Assembly: GCA_036365145.1 (NCBI GenBank)
Contig: JAEOAD010002231.1
Span: forward strand, 3,885,501 to 3,949,500
DNA length: 64,000 nucleotides
Reading direction: 5' to 3'
From: Orientallactaga sibirica
Lineage: Eukaryota > Chordata > Mammalia > Rodentia > Dipodidae
This document shows positions 11,913-22,771 of this stretch, piece after piece. The stretch's first letter is position 1, and every line of letters begins with the position of its first letter. The notes under the pieces were generated by a model. That model saw only the letters and a list, made by a program, of their open reading frames with translations. It made no database searches and was not told the origin of the DNA. A program made the translations under genes and the position numbers.

Positions 11913-11924
11913 TAATTTAATGTT

Positions 11925-12150
11925 GGTTTAAATGCAAGCTAAGTCACTTTAAAATCGTCTTTAGATTCTCAAGCATGAAGCCACCTCGTTCGCGGACATT
12001 GCTTCAAACCAAGCGGTCCCATTTGTACTGTAGACAATGGAGGCTGCCCAACACTCATTAACAATGGTAACTGTACATTGGCTCCTTTATGTAGCCAGTA
12101 GGAAAAGGCACGGTGACAGTAATGGTTTTGACTGATTACTTGGCAAGGGA
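11925..12150. promoter_or_regulatory. Candidate conserved noncoding element (weak)
   Basis: Repeat-free, higher-complexity sequence. It includes two SOX-type ACAATGG strings (near 12034 and 12062) and several CpGs ('cctcgttcgcggac'), which are rare in this intron. No conservation data are available to me, so this is only a place to look. Confidence 0.2.
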
Positions 12151-12614
12151 AACCAAGCCCTGAGGGTGTTCCAGACTCTCTTTGGCCTACAAACCTGTTT
12201 GAAAACCTGATTCTCAGAACTTAAAGCTAAACTCAATTGAGGTCAGTGTTATTGTAATATCAATAATTCTACTTCTCTTGGCCTTCAGGCAGACCCATCA
12301 TTAACTTTAATTTTGACGGAAAGGCAATTTTTGGGAAAACAGCTCTAAGTTAAACTATTTTATTTTGATTTTTTCCCCCTTAAGAAATAGTTCTGTCAAT
12401 ATTGCTTCCTTTGGACTTTGCGTATTCTAAACATTAACCTTTTTTAGTGGCTGCAAGTATTTCCAAACAGGATAATGGTTCTGAATAAACAAAACTTGGA
12501 ATTTCATGGAGCAATTACTTGAAATTTTAAAATAAGGAAATAATCTATTAGCTCTGAAAGTAAGTTTCAAATTGAAATTTACCTGTGCATTCAACTGCTT
12601 CCCTCTCTATTTTT

Positions 12615-12768
12615 GTTTTTATTTTGTTTTTTGAGGTAGGGTCTTGCTCTAGCCCAGGCTGACCTGGAATTCACTATATAGTCTGCAGGTGGCCTCGAAC
12701 TCCCAGTGATCCTCCTACCTCTGCCTCTCAAGTTCTGGGATTGAAGGTGTGCACCACTACACCTGGCT
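12615..12768 (-). mobile_element. B1 SINE with 17-bp target duplication
   Basis: Full antisense B1. CTTCCCTCTCTATTTTT (12598-12614) and CTTCCCTGTCTATTTTT (12769-12785) flank it, with one mismatch. Confidence 0.93.
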
Positions 12769-12791
12769 CTTCCCTGTCTATTTTTATTGGT

Positions 12792-12794
<3 letters not shown>

Positions 12795-12836
<42 letters not shown>
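12795..12836. repeat. (GT)n microsatellite
   Basis: 21 GT units just beyond the B1 target duplication. Confidence 0.95.
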
Positions 12837-12839
<3 letters not shown>

Positions 12840-13194
12840 ATGTGTGTATGGGCATGGTATGGTATGCCACGGTGCTTGGGAGTGTGTAGAGATCAGAAGA
12901 CAACCTCAGGGCATTTCTCCTCTCCTTGAATTTTCTTCTTGACTTGTGGTTCATGTGAACAGCTCCTTTTCTGATGAGTGGTTAGCAGTACATGCCCCTC
13001 CTGTTCAGGTCAAGTGTTCTGTCCCCAGGACCATATTTGAGGGGATGAACTAAGTAGAGCTAGTTCTTCATGTGCAAAGAGATTTCTCTCTTTTTCTAGA
13101 ACCAGAAGGAGCAAAAGCTCAAAACCTACACTTCCTGGATTAGATGTTGCCTCTTAAGGTAGGGAAGGTGTTCATATTCAGGACATTGTTATTT

Positions 13195-13264
13195 ATTTAT
13201 TTATTTTGGTTTTTCCTTTGTTAAAATATTTTATTTTTATTTATTTATTTCTGTGTCAGAGAAA

Positions 13265-13305
<41 letters not shown>

Positions 13306-13607
13306 GGTGCACCAGGGCCTCCAACCACTGCAAACAAACTACAGATGTGTGCACCGCCTTATGCATCTGGCTTGACGTGGGTCCTGGAGAATTGAACCTG
13401 GGTCCTTTGTCTTTGCAGTCAAACGCCTTAACTGCTAAGCCATCATCCTCCAGCCCCCTATTTTGGTTTTCAAGATAGGGTTTCACTCTAGTCCAGGCTG
13501 ACCTGCAACTCACTGTGTAGTCTCTTGGTGGCCTCGAACTCACGGTGATCCTCCTACCTCTGCTTCCCGAGGGCTGGGCTTAAATGCATGAGCCACCACG
13601 TCTGGCT
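13195..13607 (-). mobile_element. B1 SINE, split by a later SINE
   Basis: The B1 body lies at 13459-13607 and its T-tail at 13195-13213. Both outer edges carry the perfect duplication AGGACATTGTTATTT (13180-13194 and 13608-13622). A tRNA SINE sits inside the tail (see 13214-13458). Confidence 0.92.
13214..13458 (-). mobile_element. tRNA-derived SINE nested inside a B1
   Basis: Its own perfect target duplication TATTTTGGTTTT (13202-13213 and 13459-13470) lies within the B1. The tail contains (GA)n at 13269-13302. Insertion order is therefore certain: B1 first, tRNA SINE second. Confidence 0.93.
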
Positions 13608-13804
13608 AGGACATTGTTATTTTACCCATGGAAAGAAGTATGTATACATTTAGATGATTTTCTCACAATATATGAATTTATTTAGATTGAGTACAACTCC
13701 AAACTTTAATGTTTCTCCAAATGGATATGCTACCACTCAACACTGAAATTGGCTAGAAATAATTAACTGGAGCTATTCATCACACACATACGCATTATCT
13801 GATT

Positions 13805-13890
13805 ATGTTGAGCTCCTTGTAGATGGAGTATAAGGTCTTAGTTTTTTCAGCACCTCAACTTATACTTGCCACAACCCAAGAACTAAATAA
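13805..13890 (+). repeat. L2 3'-end-like fragment
   Basis: 'gttgagctccttgtagatggagtataagg..' followed by 'actaaataaaaattcacc' resembles the L2 terminus ('taagctccttgagggcagg..aataaatatt'). Diverged and short. Confidence 0.4.
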
Positions 13891-14461
13891 AAATTCACCT
13901 TGTCTCATGGTAGGAAGATATTAAAGAGCTGCAATTTCTCAGTGGCCAGTAGAGGGCAATAAAGTTGAAACTTTATTGAACTATATTTAAATTCACTGGG
14001 CCCAATTTAAACAGTTTCAGATACAATCAAACCTGGTAAAACTTCCTCCAGAATATGCTCTGTGAGTCTCCCAACTTCACTTTAATGTTATTCCAAACTT
14101 CCTGTATTACAGTACAACCTTTTATTCTCTCTCCTCACCCCCACACTGTTAAAGCTGTTAAAGCTGTGAAAGCGCTGTTAGAGACTCAGTGGTACACAAT
14201 GATTTCAACACTTCTGCTCCCTAGGGTGGGCTGATCCCTGACCTGTTCAAGGTCATTTGACAGCAGATGATCTTTGTAAGTGGAAGGTCATAAGGAAATT
14301 TGGTGAGATGAGGAATAGAAGGGTCATTTTAGCTTTAAGCTTCATTGTGGTAGAAAGCTGTATGTGCAGTGTGAAATCAGTTTCATCCAAAAGGATCAGA
14401 ACAAACACATCCAAAAAAAGAGCAGGAGAAAATGTAAACTGGTTATTAACTGATGGTGGGG

Positions 14462-14787
14462 TGTTGCAGTTACTTTCGCATTGCTGGCATGAAGCACCCA
14501 ACCAAAAGCAGCTTGGGGGTAAAAAAACAGGTTATTTTGGCTTACAGAGCCAAGGAGGAACTCCATGCTGGCACGAGTAACATGAGCAGAGGCTGGACAT
14601 CATCCCTGGTCAACATCAGGTGGACAACAGCAGCCGGAGAGTGTGCCAAACAATGCCAAGGGGAAGCTGGCTAAAACACCCAAAACCTGCCCCCAACAAT
14701 GCACCTCCTTTAACAAAGCTCCAATTCCCAAATTGCTATCATTCAGAATACATGAGTTTATGAGGAACACCACTTCAAACCACCATA
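14462..14787 (-). mobile_element. MaLR/ERVL-like solo LTR
   Basis: Read on the minus strand it starts TATGGTGGTTTGAA and ends CTGCAACA. The late 'ctgtaagccaaaataacc' block is shared with the LTRs at 29.6 and 31.8 kb. The first bases (TATGG for TGTGG) are mutated and no 5-bp duplication survives. Confidence 0.6.
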
Positions 14788-15393
14788 GTAGAGTAACAAG
14801 AGCTTTAAAAATCTTATTCATTTATTTTTTTCAGATTTTTAAAATAGTGAGTAGATATTTCTTTTAGGAAAAAAAAAAAAAACTTATTTGTAGCACCATT
14901 GCCACCACCCACATATTAGAATGAGAAAGGCAGCCCCATCTTATTACCCTGAAACTAACTTTAGCAAAACCTCACTTGTCTTCATGACTTACTCCACTGA
15001 ATTTGGGGAAAGAGGCAGGCTATTGAGGAAATTACACTAACCTTATTAACACATTGCTCTAGTGGTCCTTGAAGTATGTATAAGCAAGCAAGTTATAATA
15101 GCTTTAAGGAAGGGTTTTCCTTATTTATTTTATTTTATTTTTTGATATTGCATCTTTCATTTCCACAGAGCCCTGAATCTTCCCCATGTTATTTTTAGTT
15201 GACCTCTCACAGGCAAATAAAAGTCAATCTGAGCTTCTGGCATGTCAGCCCTTTCATAAAGGTAACAAAGCCAAGCTCCCAGCAAGCCTCATAAAGTACA
15301 GGCTGGAGTGAGACCTTTCATGTATGTCCACTTCACATGTTCCCTGCCAAGCCAGCAAGAGCAAGTGGGAATCAGCATTGGAAAAGACCTTAC

Positions 15394-15541
15394 TTTAAGG
15401 ACTGGACACAGTGGCTCAAAAGTTGTTTTAGCTCTTCCTCCTTTTCATAGGACTCCAGGACACTGTGTGCTTCGTCGTGGTGATAGCAGTACGTTTTATA
15501 AATATCTTCCAGTGGCCCTTTAATCTGTAAGAATACCTCTC
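15394..15541 (-). CDS. ARHGEF38: ARHGEF38 exon: central DH domain
   Basis: 148 nt: two bases completing the glycine codon of the preceding exon, 48 codons, and two bases of a split lysine codon. The acceptor 'actactcag|GAGAGG' and donor 'TTAAA|gtaagg' are canonical. The translation opens EVFLQIKGPLEDIYKTYCYH, continues HDEAHSVLESYEKEEELKQL and ends LSHCVQSL. This matches the CR2-region helices of DH domains, where the Y-x-x-Y-C pattern is typical. It was found by searching for the coding sequence expected between the other two exons. Its phases fit both neighbours exactly, which strongly supports it. Splicing directly to the exon at 2298-2497 gives SLKGKPNLL. I cannot exclude an additional small exon between them. 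Confidence 0.9.
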
Positions 15542-15839
15542 CTGAGTAGTGCAAAACAAAGGCAAAATGGCATCACGTTAGACTGAACAACTTGCATTGC
15601 ATATGTTTGTTGATTATTCAACAATGTTGAATAGTGTTAAGAAGGTAAATGAGTCCCAACTTCTCCCCAGGTTATTTGGGAGGGATGTAAGATGTGGAGT
15701 GATTCCCCCCTTCTTTTTCTTCTTTCTTTCTTTCCCTCCATAAGTCCCTTTCTCCCTTTTTGCCTTCCTTGTGTAAAACAAAGGATTCAGAACTGAATGG
15801 GCTGATGTATAGATCATGGTTAAGGGCAGACCAGTTTAG

Positions 15840-16045
15840 AGTTGGTCTGTACAGATTTGGATCAGGCTGTTCTACAAAATGGTTTTATGATTTGAGCAAA
15901 TTGACTTTTTGAATCTGTTTCCTCATCTACTAATTGCTAGCCTTAATAGACTAAAATTCATATGGATGTTATAAAAAGAGTTGTTTGTGCAGGTTCAGAG
16001 CATAATACATAACACAATAAATGCTCATAATGAAGTAGTTCATTA
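15840..16045 (+). repeat. MIR SINE, ancient
   Basis: 'gagcaaattgactttttgaatctgtttcctcatctac' and 'agcataatacataacacaataaatgctcataa' follow the MIR consensus ('gggcaagttac..cctcagtttcctcatctgt..aataaatg') in sense orientation. Confidence 0.7.
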
Positions 16046-17388
16046 ACTTTTTATAAGTATGGGAGGTAACATTTCAGGCACAAGGCATGTGACTTTTAAA
16101 AATATTTATTCCACTAGTGTTTTCTAAGGTTCTATGGAAGGCAGAGTAGAATTTAGAGAAGTTAAACATTTCTTTATTTATTTGTGATGAAAAAGAACAG
16201 GTTATTAGTTCTTGTAAAACTCAACTGGATCATACTATGAACCAAGGCATAAGCAAATCTTCATGAAGCAACTTGGGCTAATTGTGTTAGGGCATTTAAT
16301 GAATCAGCTTTGGTATTATGATAACAATAGGGTATATATAGTGGGCCAAGTATATACTGGGTAATAGTTTGACTTAGTCACCCACTTCATCCCTTAAACC
16401 TGAGCAGTAAGCACCTACTACCCACCCAGCACTGCACTAGGTGATGTGGGAAATATACAAGAAAGGTTTGCCAGGAGCTATTCTCACAAACATTGCAAAT
16501 TTGAGATCGACTATGATTTTATGATTCAGAAGCTAACATTTTTTTTTTTTTTTGGTGATGGTTGCATCAGATCAGAGAAGGTTGTGCTTCCTCCAGAAAT
16601 AGAAGTATCCTGATTATTTTAAACATATTTGTACATTCCAGGTGTTTCCCTCCCTACAAGCATAAAGAGATGAGGTCTTTATCCATCTTAACTAGGGATG
16701 AACACATCTGAATTTGAAATGAATAAAGGATTTTCTCAAATACCTGCCAGGAGATAACAAAGCCAGGCTTATAGGCCATACAGTTCTCTCAGCTGGCCTT
16801 GGGTTTCAGCCTGTCACACATCAAGTTCTGATAGATGCTGGCTGAGGTGATGTGATCAAGTCAGATTCAGAGTTTACATGGTGACTCCAAGAAGGACTTT
16901 GGTGTTTTATATGTTTGAACCTGTAACCCTCATAATATTTGTAAAACATAAATGATAATAACTGATAGTACTAAGATTAATTTGATAATGAAAGGGTCTG
17001 AATGGTGTGAAATACACCTGTCACTGACTAGTTGCTCAATAATTGTCACTTACCTCCAGAGGCTGGTTCTCTATCTTTGAATTAAAACACTGGCATTTTA
17101 AAACATTTCATTCATTTGTTAATTTATATCCATTAAATAGAAGACTTGTCTTTCCTCTTCATTATATGGGATTTTTATATACTTCTAATTAGCCTTTGAG
17201 ATAATGTGAAGTTTTATGTGTATGTTAAGGTGTTGATGTGTATGTTTAATTATGTGCTGGGGGTCTATGAGGAACTCAGTTATAGTGAGCATCTTCAGTG
17301 TGGAAGGGATGAGAATTTCTTGTTTTATTTCTGAGCTTTAATCATTAATTGTTCTCCCAGTAACTGATAGATTTGACCTTAAAGACAG
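16046..17388. other. Intron, mostly unclassified
   Basis: Non-repetitive to my eye, apart from short L2/MIR-like phrases near 16405-16470 ('agcacctactacccacccagcactgcac') and 16970-17050. No exon seen. Confidence 0.4.
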
Positions 17389-17389
17389 C

Positions 17390-17425
<36 letters not shown>
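17389..17425. repeat. (CA)n microsatellite
   Basis: About 17 CA units. Confidence 0.95.
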
Positions 17426-17427
<2 letters not shown>

Positions 17428-17519
17428 CTAACATGAATAGAAAATAAAATAGGACAGCTAGTGAAATTAGGGTTGGGCAGAAAGGGAGGAAAGACTTCCA
17501 GTAGCAGAACCAGGTAAAG

Positions 17520-17745
17520 CAGGCTGGAGAGATGGCTTAGTGGTTAAGGTGTTTGCCTGCAAAGCCAAAGGATCCTGGTTCAATTCTCCAGGACCGACGA
17601 AAACCAGATGCACAAGGGGGTGTGTGCAACTTGAGTTCATTTGCAGTGGCTGGAGGCCCTGGTGTGCCCATTCTTTCTCTCTCTCTGCCTCTTTTTCGCT
17701 CTCAAAAATAAATTAAAAAACAAAACAAACAACAAAAAACAAAAA
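17520..17745 (+). mobile_element. tRNA-derived SINE with 15-bp target duplication
   Basis: Complete sense copy with head, B box 'ggttcaattctcc', 'gcagtggctggaggccctgg' and CT-rich region. The tail drifted to (CAAA)n. CAGAACCAGGTAAAG is repeated perfectly at 17505-17519 and 17746-17760. Confidence 0.95.
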
Positions 17746-17929
17746 CAGAACCAGGTAAAGGGAGCTGAGCTTTGGCTGGGGGGAGGGAAATAAGCCTAGG
17801 AAATGCAGATTTAGATGGTTATCCCAAGCAAGTTGGGAACAGATGTGAGCCCACACTTTCCAGCACAAGATGAAGTAGTAAATATGCGTGTTCATGACAA
17901 AGAAGGTAAGAGTAGACCAAAGAGAGAGA

Positions 17930-18142
17930 GAGTGAGAGAGGAAGGAAGGAAGGAAGGAAGGAAGGAAGGAAGGGAGGGAGGGAGGGAGGGAGGGAGGGAG
18001 GGAGGGAGGGAGGGAAGAAGGAAAGGAGGGAGGGAGGGGAGGGAGGGAGGGAGGGAAGGGGAGGAAAAAAGGAAGAATGGAAAGAAAGAAGAAAGGAAGG
18101 TAAGGAGGAGAAGGAGGGAAGAAGGGAGGAGGGAGGGAGGCA
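17930..18142. repeat. Polypurine tract, (GGAA)n/(GGGA)n
   Basis: Over 200 nt almost purely A and G on the plus strand: (GAGA)n, then (GGAA)7, then about 12 GGGA units, then mixed purines. The only pyrimidines are isolated. Open frames through it are low-complexity and not genes. Confidence 0.95.
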
Positions 18143-19422
18143 ATGCTAGCCTCACAAATCCATATTAAGATCAAATCAAAAAGTCTAAAAAGAGACATTT
18201 ATTTTTTATACAACTAAACCATTATATGCAAATTATCTTTTGTATATTTTTAACAGCAACCTCTGAATTTGAAATAATTTTTATCTCTTCCTTTAACTGC
18301 AGAATCATAATTTTTTAACTCTCTTCTAAGTAAAATTCTGTTGTGGATCTAATAATAATTATTAAAGTTAAAAGATATTTAAGAACTCTAATTGAAAGTC
18401 ATTTATTCACCCAAAGGCCAGGTACAACATTGTGGGCAGAATACTTGATTTCCCTCCCAGCCCATTCTGCTTCATAATAGTGCTGATGAAGCGAGGTGTC
18501 TTGGAGCCAAAAGTGATTCTGTTTCCACGGTAACATAAGTCTTAGCTGCATTTCTTTGGTAGTGAAGGACAACTGCTCAGTCTAATGTGTGTGGGTTTGA
18601 AGGGATGATTAGTAGTGGGGAAGAGAATGAACCAAAACCAGTGAAGGTAATTTCACTCCTGGCTGCTAGTCACAAAGGCACTACAATCTTATAAAATAAA
18701 TAAAATTAAAATGCTCTTCTTTTTAAAAATCCTGCAACCCAAGAATTTCTGCACTGACTTTCCCAAAAAAGCAATTGTCATAGAAAGGAGAAAAAGAAAG
18801 CTTCCTTTTATATTTCATTATTTATCTCCTTCAAAAACAACTCCCTAAAACACTGACCACATTCTACGTCCTGGTTTAATTATTCCTGGGTTAAAATTTG
18901 CACCATTACTGATGTAAATATATTCATGTTCTTCTAGTTTTTAATGTGTTTTTTACCCACCTCTTCGTCTCTTTCAGCTCCTCATGCCTACCCCCAGGAT
19001 AGGTTTTCCTGAACTATGTGGCCCCTCTATTATTTTGACTTTGCTACACCACCAATTGCCCCTGCAGGCAAGCAAACCAGGATAAAGTCAATAATGTTCA
19101 AAGATGCTGCTTGTACTGGGCTTTAATGGGGTAAATGGCATAAAAGGAAATAAGGTGGTTATAATTTTTATTTCATTATTTGCTAACAATTTATTGGATG
19201 GCTAGTTGCACTTGTTTGTACTGCAGATACAAAGAACGGACACTGTTCTTAAGTTAGAAATGGGGAGAGAGAAGAGTGAACTCCCACTTACTGTGCCATG
19301 TGTCAGTGTACTGATGGAGCTCAGAAGTCCAATGAAACACTTGTTCAATCCTTGGAGAACATGGGGCTGTTACCACAACAACCTGACCTTGACATAGGTA
19401 CTATAAGTGCTGTCAAAAGACA
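18143..19422. other. Intron, nothing firmly recognised
   Basis: About 1.3 kb between the polypurine tract and the next SINE. It holds no exon or young repeat that I can see; around 19165-19290 there is a faint L2/MIR-like phrase. Confidence 0.4.
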
Positions 19423-19598
19423 GTGGCTGGAGAGATGGCTTAGCAATTAAGGCGCTGGTCTGCAAAGCCTAAGGTTCAATTCCTCAGTAAACACGTAAGC
19501 CAGATGCACATATGACTCATGCATTTGGAGTTTGTTTGCGGTGGCTGGAGGCCCTGGCATGTCCATTATCTCTCCCTCTTCCTCCCTCAAATAAATAA
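19423..19598 (+). mobile_element. tRNA-derived SINE
   Basis: Sense copy, 'tggctggagagatggcttagc' to (AAATA)n. Its A-tail is the landing site of the next SINE. Confidence 0.88.
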
Positions 19599-19612
19599 AT
19601 AAGTTACATTTT

Positions 19613-19818
19613 AAAAAAATATTTATTTATTTGAGAGAGGCAGAGTCAGAGGGATAGAGAGAGAGAACAGGCATACCAGGGTATCCAGCCACTGCAAACG
19701 AACTCCAGATGCATGCGCCATCTTGTGCATCTGACTTACGTGGATCCTGGGGAATCAAACCTGGGTCCTTTGCCTTTGCAGGCTAGTGCCTTACCTGATA
19801 AGCCATCTCCCCAGCCCC
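19613..19818 (-). mobile_element. tRNA-derived SINE in opposite orientation
   Basis: Antisense copy inserted beside the previous one. ATAAGTTACATTTT (19599-19612) and ATAAGTTAAATTTT (19819-19832) flank it. Together the two form a head-out inverted SINE pair. Confidence 0.9.
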
Positions 19819-19970
19819 ATAAGTTAAATTTTTAAAAAGTTTGTTTTTTAAAAAAGAAAGGACATACAGGGTATATATTGTGTTCAGAAACTCTGAGTGG
19901 CAAGTATGGGTGGATGACTCCCTGTCTGAAGAAACTGTGAAGGTAAGTAGATCCTAAAAGAGAGTGTGTA

Positions 19971-20256
19971 GGGCTGGAGAGATGGCTTAGCGGCTAAGGC
20001 ACCTGCCTGCTAAGCCTAAGAACGCTGGTCCCAATGTCCAGCGGTTCCAAGCTCCAGGTCCCACGTTTAGCCGGATGCAAAGTGACGCAAAGGCGCAATG
20101 CCGCACTTGCCCACAAGGGGGCGCACGCATCTGGATTTTGTTCATAGCAGCTGAGAGACTGCTGGCGCGCCCATCTCTGTCTCTCTCTCCCTCTCTGTAT
20201 ATCTCTCTCTGTCTCTCTCTCCAACAATAAATAAAAAGTAATAAAAAAATTAAAAA
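19971..20256 (+). mobile_element. tRNA-derived SINE, long subfamily, with CTCF-like motif
   Basis: Begins 'ggctggagagatggcttagcgg'. It carries an extra internal block absent from the short copies: 'gttccaagctccagg', then 'gcaaagtgacgcaaaggcg', then 'ccacaagggggcgcacgc'. (A)AAAGAGAGTGTGT is repeated on both sides (about 19957-19969 and 20258-20270). It is low in decay and CpG-rich, so probably young. CCACAAGGGGGCGC (20111-20124) differs from the CTCF core CCACCAGGGGGCGC at one position. Confidence 0.92.
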
Positions 20257-20290
20257 AAAAGAGAGTGTGTGTCAAAAAAGACTGAGCCTG

Positions 20291-20437
20291 GACTGGAGAG
20301 ATGGCTTAGCTGTTAAGGCTTTTGCCTGCAAAGCTAAAGGACCCAGGTTTGATTACCCCAGGACCTAGGTAAGCCAGAAATGCAAGGTGGCACATGTGTC
20401 TGGAGTTCATTTGCAGCAGCTGGAGGCCCTGGAGCAC

Positions 20438-20477
<40 letters not shown>

Positions 20478-20536
20478 GGCCTATCTCTCTCTCTCTATCT
20501 CAAGTAAATAAAAATAAAGACAATCTTTAAAAAAAA
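20291..20536 (+). mobile_element. tRNA-derived SINE with target-site duplication
   Basis: Sense copy of the short subfamily with a long (CT)n stretch (20441-20475). GACTGAGCCTG (20280-20290) recurs as GAGTGAGCCTG (20537-20547). Confidence 0.9.
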
Positions 20537-20710
20537 GAGTGAGCCTGAAGGTGACGGAACTGATGGATTTCGGCAGCAGACAATCACGACTAGTGTTTTA
20601 GAAGGTAACTGTGAGAGTGAGTCCTATGAGAGATGGGATTTGGGAGAGGAGTCAGTGAGACCAGAGAAGAGAAACAAATCAAAGATTCATAATAAAATAA
20701 AAAATAAACA

Positions 20711-20844
20711 GCCAGGCCTGGTGGCACATGCCTTTAATCCCAGTACTTGGAAGGCAGAGGTAGGAGAATCATGAGTTTGAGGCCAGCCTGGGACAACAGA
20801 GTGAGTTCCTGGTCAGCCTGGGCTAGAGTGAGATCCTACCTCAA

Positions 20845-20873
<29 letters not shown>
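20711..20873 (+). mobile_element. B1 SINE
   Basis: Sense B1, 'gccaggcctggtggcacatgcc' to 'cctacctcaaagag', then a (GA)n tail. The 'cgctgtgag' segment is shortened. Confidence 0.9.
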
Positions 20874-20875
<2 letters not shown>

Positions 20876-20931
20876 AATAAATAAACAGTGAGAATTAGAA
20901 TAGGAGTCACAGCAGTTAAGAGTTCTCTATG

Positions 20932-21013
20932 GGCCAAGGATGTAGCTCAGTGACAGAACGTGCTTAGCAGGTACAAGGCCCTAGGTTTAATCCCAGTATA
21001 CAAGGAGAAAAAA
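20932..21013 (+). mobile_element. ID element
   Basis: 'ggatgtagctcagtgacagaa' to 'aaggccctaggtttaatccc' followed by an A-rich tail. This is the BC1/tRNA-Ala-derived rodent ID SINE with recognisable A and B boxes. Confidence 0.85.
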
Positions 21014-21023
21014 GAAAGTGCTC

Positions 21024-21145
21024 TAAATTGAGCTGCCTGAATTCAAATCCTGGCTCTGCTGTTCAATGCATGTGTGACATTTGAGAGCGCTGCATATAGG
21101 CTTCTTTGCTCCTGAACTTCCTCATGTGATAAGCAGGTACCAAGT
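21024..21145 (+). repeat. MIR SINE, ancient
   Basis: 'cctgaattcaaatcctggctctgct' and 'gtgtgacatttgagagc' match the 5' half of MIR in sense orientation. Confidence 0.65.
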
Positions 21146-21219
21146 ATTGAATCCTGGCATAATGCCAGGATTCCAGTTTTAAGGACCATGTGATTAAATG
21201 AAAATGATGTAATAAGGAG

Positions 21220-21480
21220 AGAGTTTGGGTGAAAAGATAATGAGTTTTACTGTAAATTTTAGATGCTTGTTGTACATCCAAGTGTGAATGTTCTATATGG
21301 AGTTGAATATGTTGGTCTGGGGTGTAGGAAAACAATGCCTAGAGATGACGAAAGAGATACAGGTTTGTAAATGTTGAGTAGTAGAAGTTATAAATTTGAT
21401 ATGATCATTGCAAGACAGTCCACAGAGTGATGATTGATGAGGAAGAGAAAGAAGAAAAGAGAGAAGAGTGAAAAGAAAGA
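21220..21480 (+). repeat. Ancient interspersed repeat fragment
   Basis: 'acatccaagtgtgaatgttctatatggagttgaat..ggtctggggtg' resembles the common mammalian repeat phrase 'acatccaagtggagatgtc..agttggatatatgggtctgg'. The same family is better preserved at 60.2-61.3 kb. I do not name the family. Confidence 0.45.
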
Positions 21481-21629
21481 AGAGGCACGAAGATGACCCT
21501 GTTACTTAAGAAAAGCTTAGAGTAGATTGTTACTCATAATAATAACCAAAAATTATATCAAATTTAACTCTTAAAAACAAACTAAGATGAAACTACAAAA
21601 AGAACTCTAGTTAAAAAATCAAAGGTCAG

Positions 21630-21912
21630 GGGCTGGAGAGATGGCTTAGGGGTTAAGGCACCTGCCTCCTAAGCCTAAGAACTCTGGTTCCAATCTCCAG
21701 CGGTTACAATCCCAAGGTCCCACGTTTAGCCAGATGCAGTGACACAAGGGTGCAATGCCACACTTGACCACAAGGGGGCACACACATCTGAATTTCGTTC
21801 TCAGCAGCTGAGAGGCTGCTGGCGCACCCATCTCTTGACTGTCTCCCTCTCCCCCTCTCTCTGTCTGTCTCTCTCTGTGTCTCTCTCTAAAAAAATAAAA
21901 ATAAAAGTTAAA
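21630..21912 (+). mobile_element. tRNA-derived SINE, long subfamily, with CTCF-like motif
   Basis: Second sense copy of the long form. AAAAATCAAAGGTCAG (21614-21629) is repeated at 21913-21928 with one change. The motif at 21768-21780 is CCACAAGGGGGCA, with the final CpG decayed to CA. Confidence 0.92.
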
Positions 21913-22771
21913 AAAAATCAAAAGTCAGATATATCTCAAAGGGAAGTTATCTCTGTACTCTTTCTAAGTGAAACTTGTCTTTGGAGACAGAATGTTCAGA
22001 ATATAAAGAATGAGGTAGAAGGGCTCCAAGGCCAGGGTGTGCATCTGACCACACTGAAAAGAAGGTTGGTGGGCTGAGTAGGATAAGACAGGCCACGGGA
22101 TGTCACATTCCTGCATCACAGAGCTGGGAAATGCTACTCCCAACCTAAAGAGCTTTGCTGGTAGTATGCAGACATTCCAAAGTATGCTCTCTGAGGCCTG
22201 GTTATGCTCCTTGGACTGCAGCGCAGCTGCTAGGATGAACCAAGGCAGTAGGTTAACCAGCCAAAATGCCAGCTTATTTATGTATTTCCCCTTTCTTTTC
22301 TAGCCTTATTCTGTTTTCCAAAATAGCAGGTAATAAAGAGGTAGAGGAAGATGTTGGAGGAATAAATGCTGTTTGAAGAAACTCTGTCTTTATACTCATC
22401 TAGTTCCCACCTAGCCTGGGTATACACATGAAGCTGAAGATGCACAAAGGCCTGGCAGGGTATAAAATTCAAACCAAATACAGTGGCAAGTGGGACCTCA
22501 CCCATGGAGTTAACATAGGCAGGCACACATCCCTTGCGTATCAGTTTTCTTAAGATATTTAAAGGAAAAACGATAAAGGCAGGAACTCTTATATGAATTC
22601 TACAGATTAAACAAGATTTCAAAGTTAGTTATTGACTATGGTTATGATGTTCATGATAATTCTTTTCTGATTTAAAGAATATTGCAGGAAAATTTTTTCA
22701 AAAGCACTAATAAGATGTCCATGAAAATGTGTTCACTGGTTAATAATTCTGAGGCCCTGGGGGTAGGACAA

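Noticed and set aside
17713..18198. Long open frames (up to 161 codons, Pro/Leu/Ser- or Arg/Glu/Gly-rich)
   Set aside because: They are translations of the purine/pyrimidine microsatellite on the two strands, not proteins.
20932..21013. tRNA-like sequence as a tRNA gene
   Set aside because: It is an ID element: only the tRNA-like head with A and B boxes, no complete cloverleaf, and an A-rich tail.
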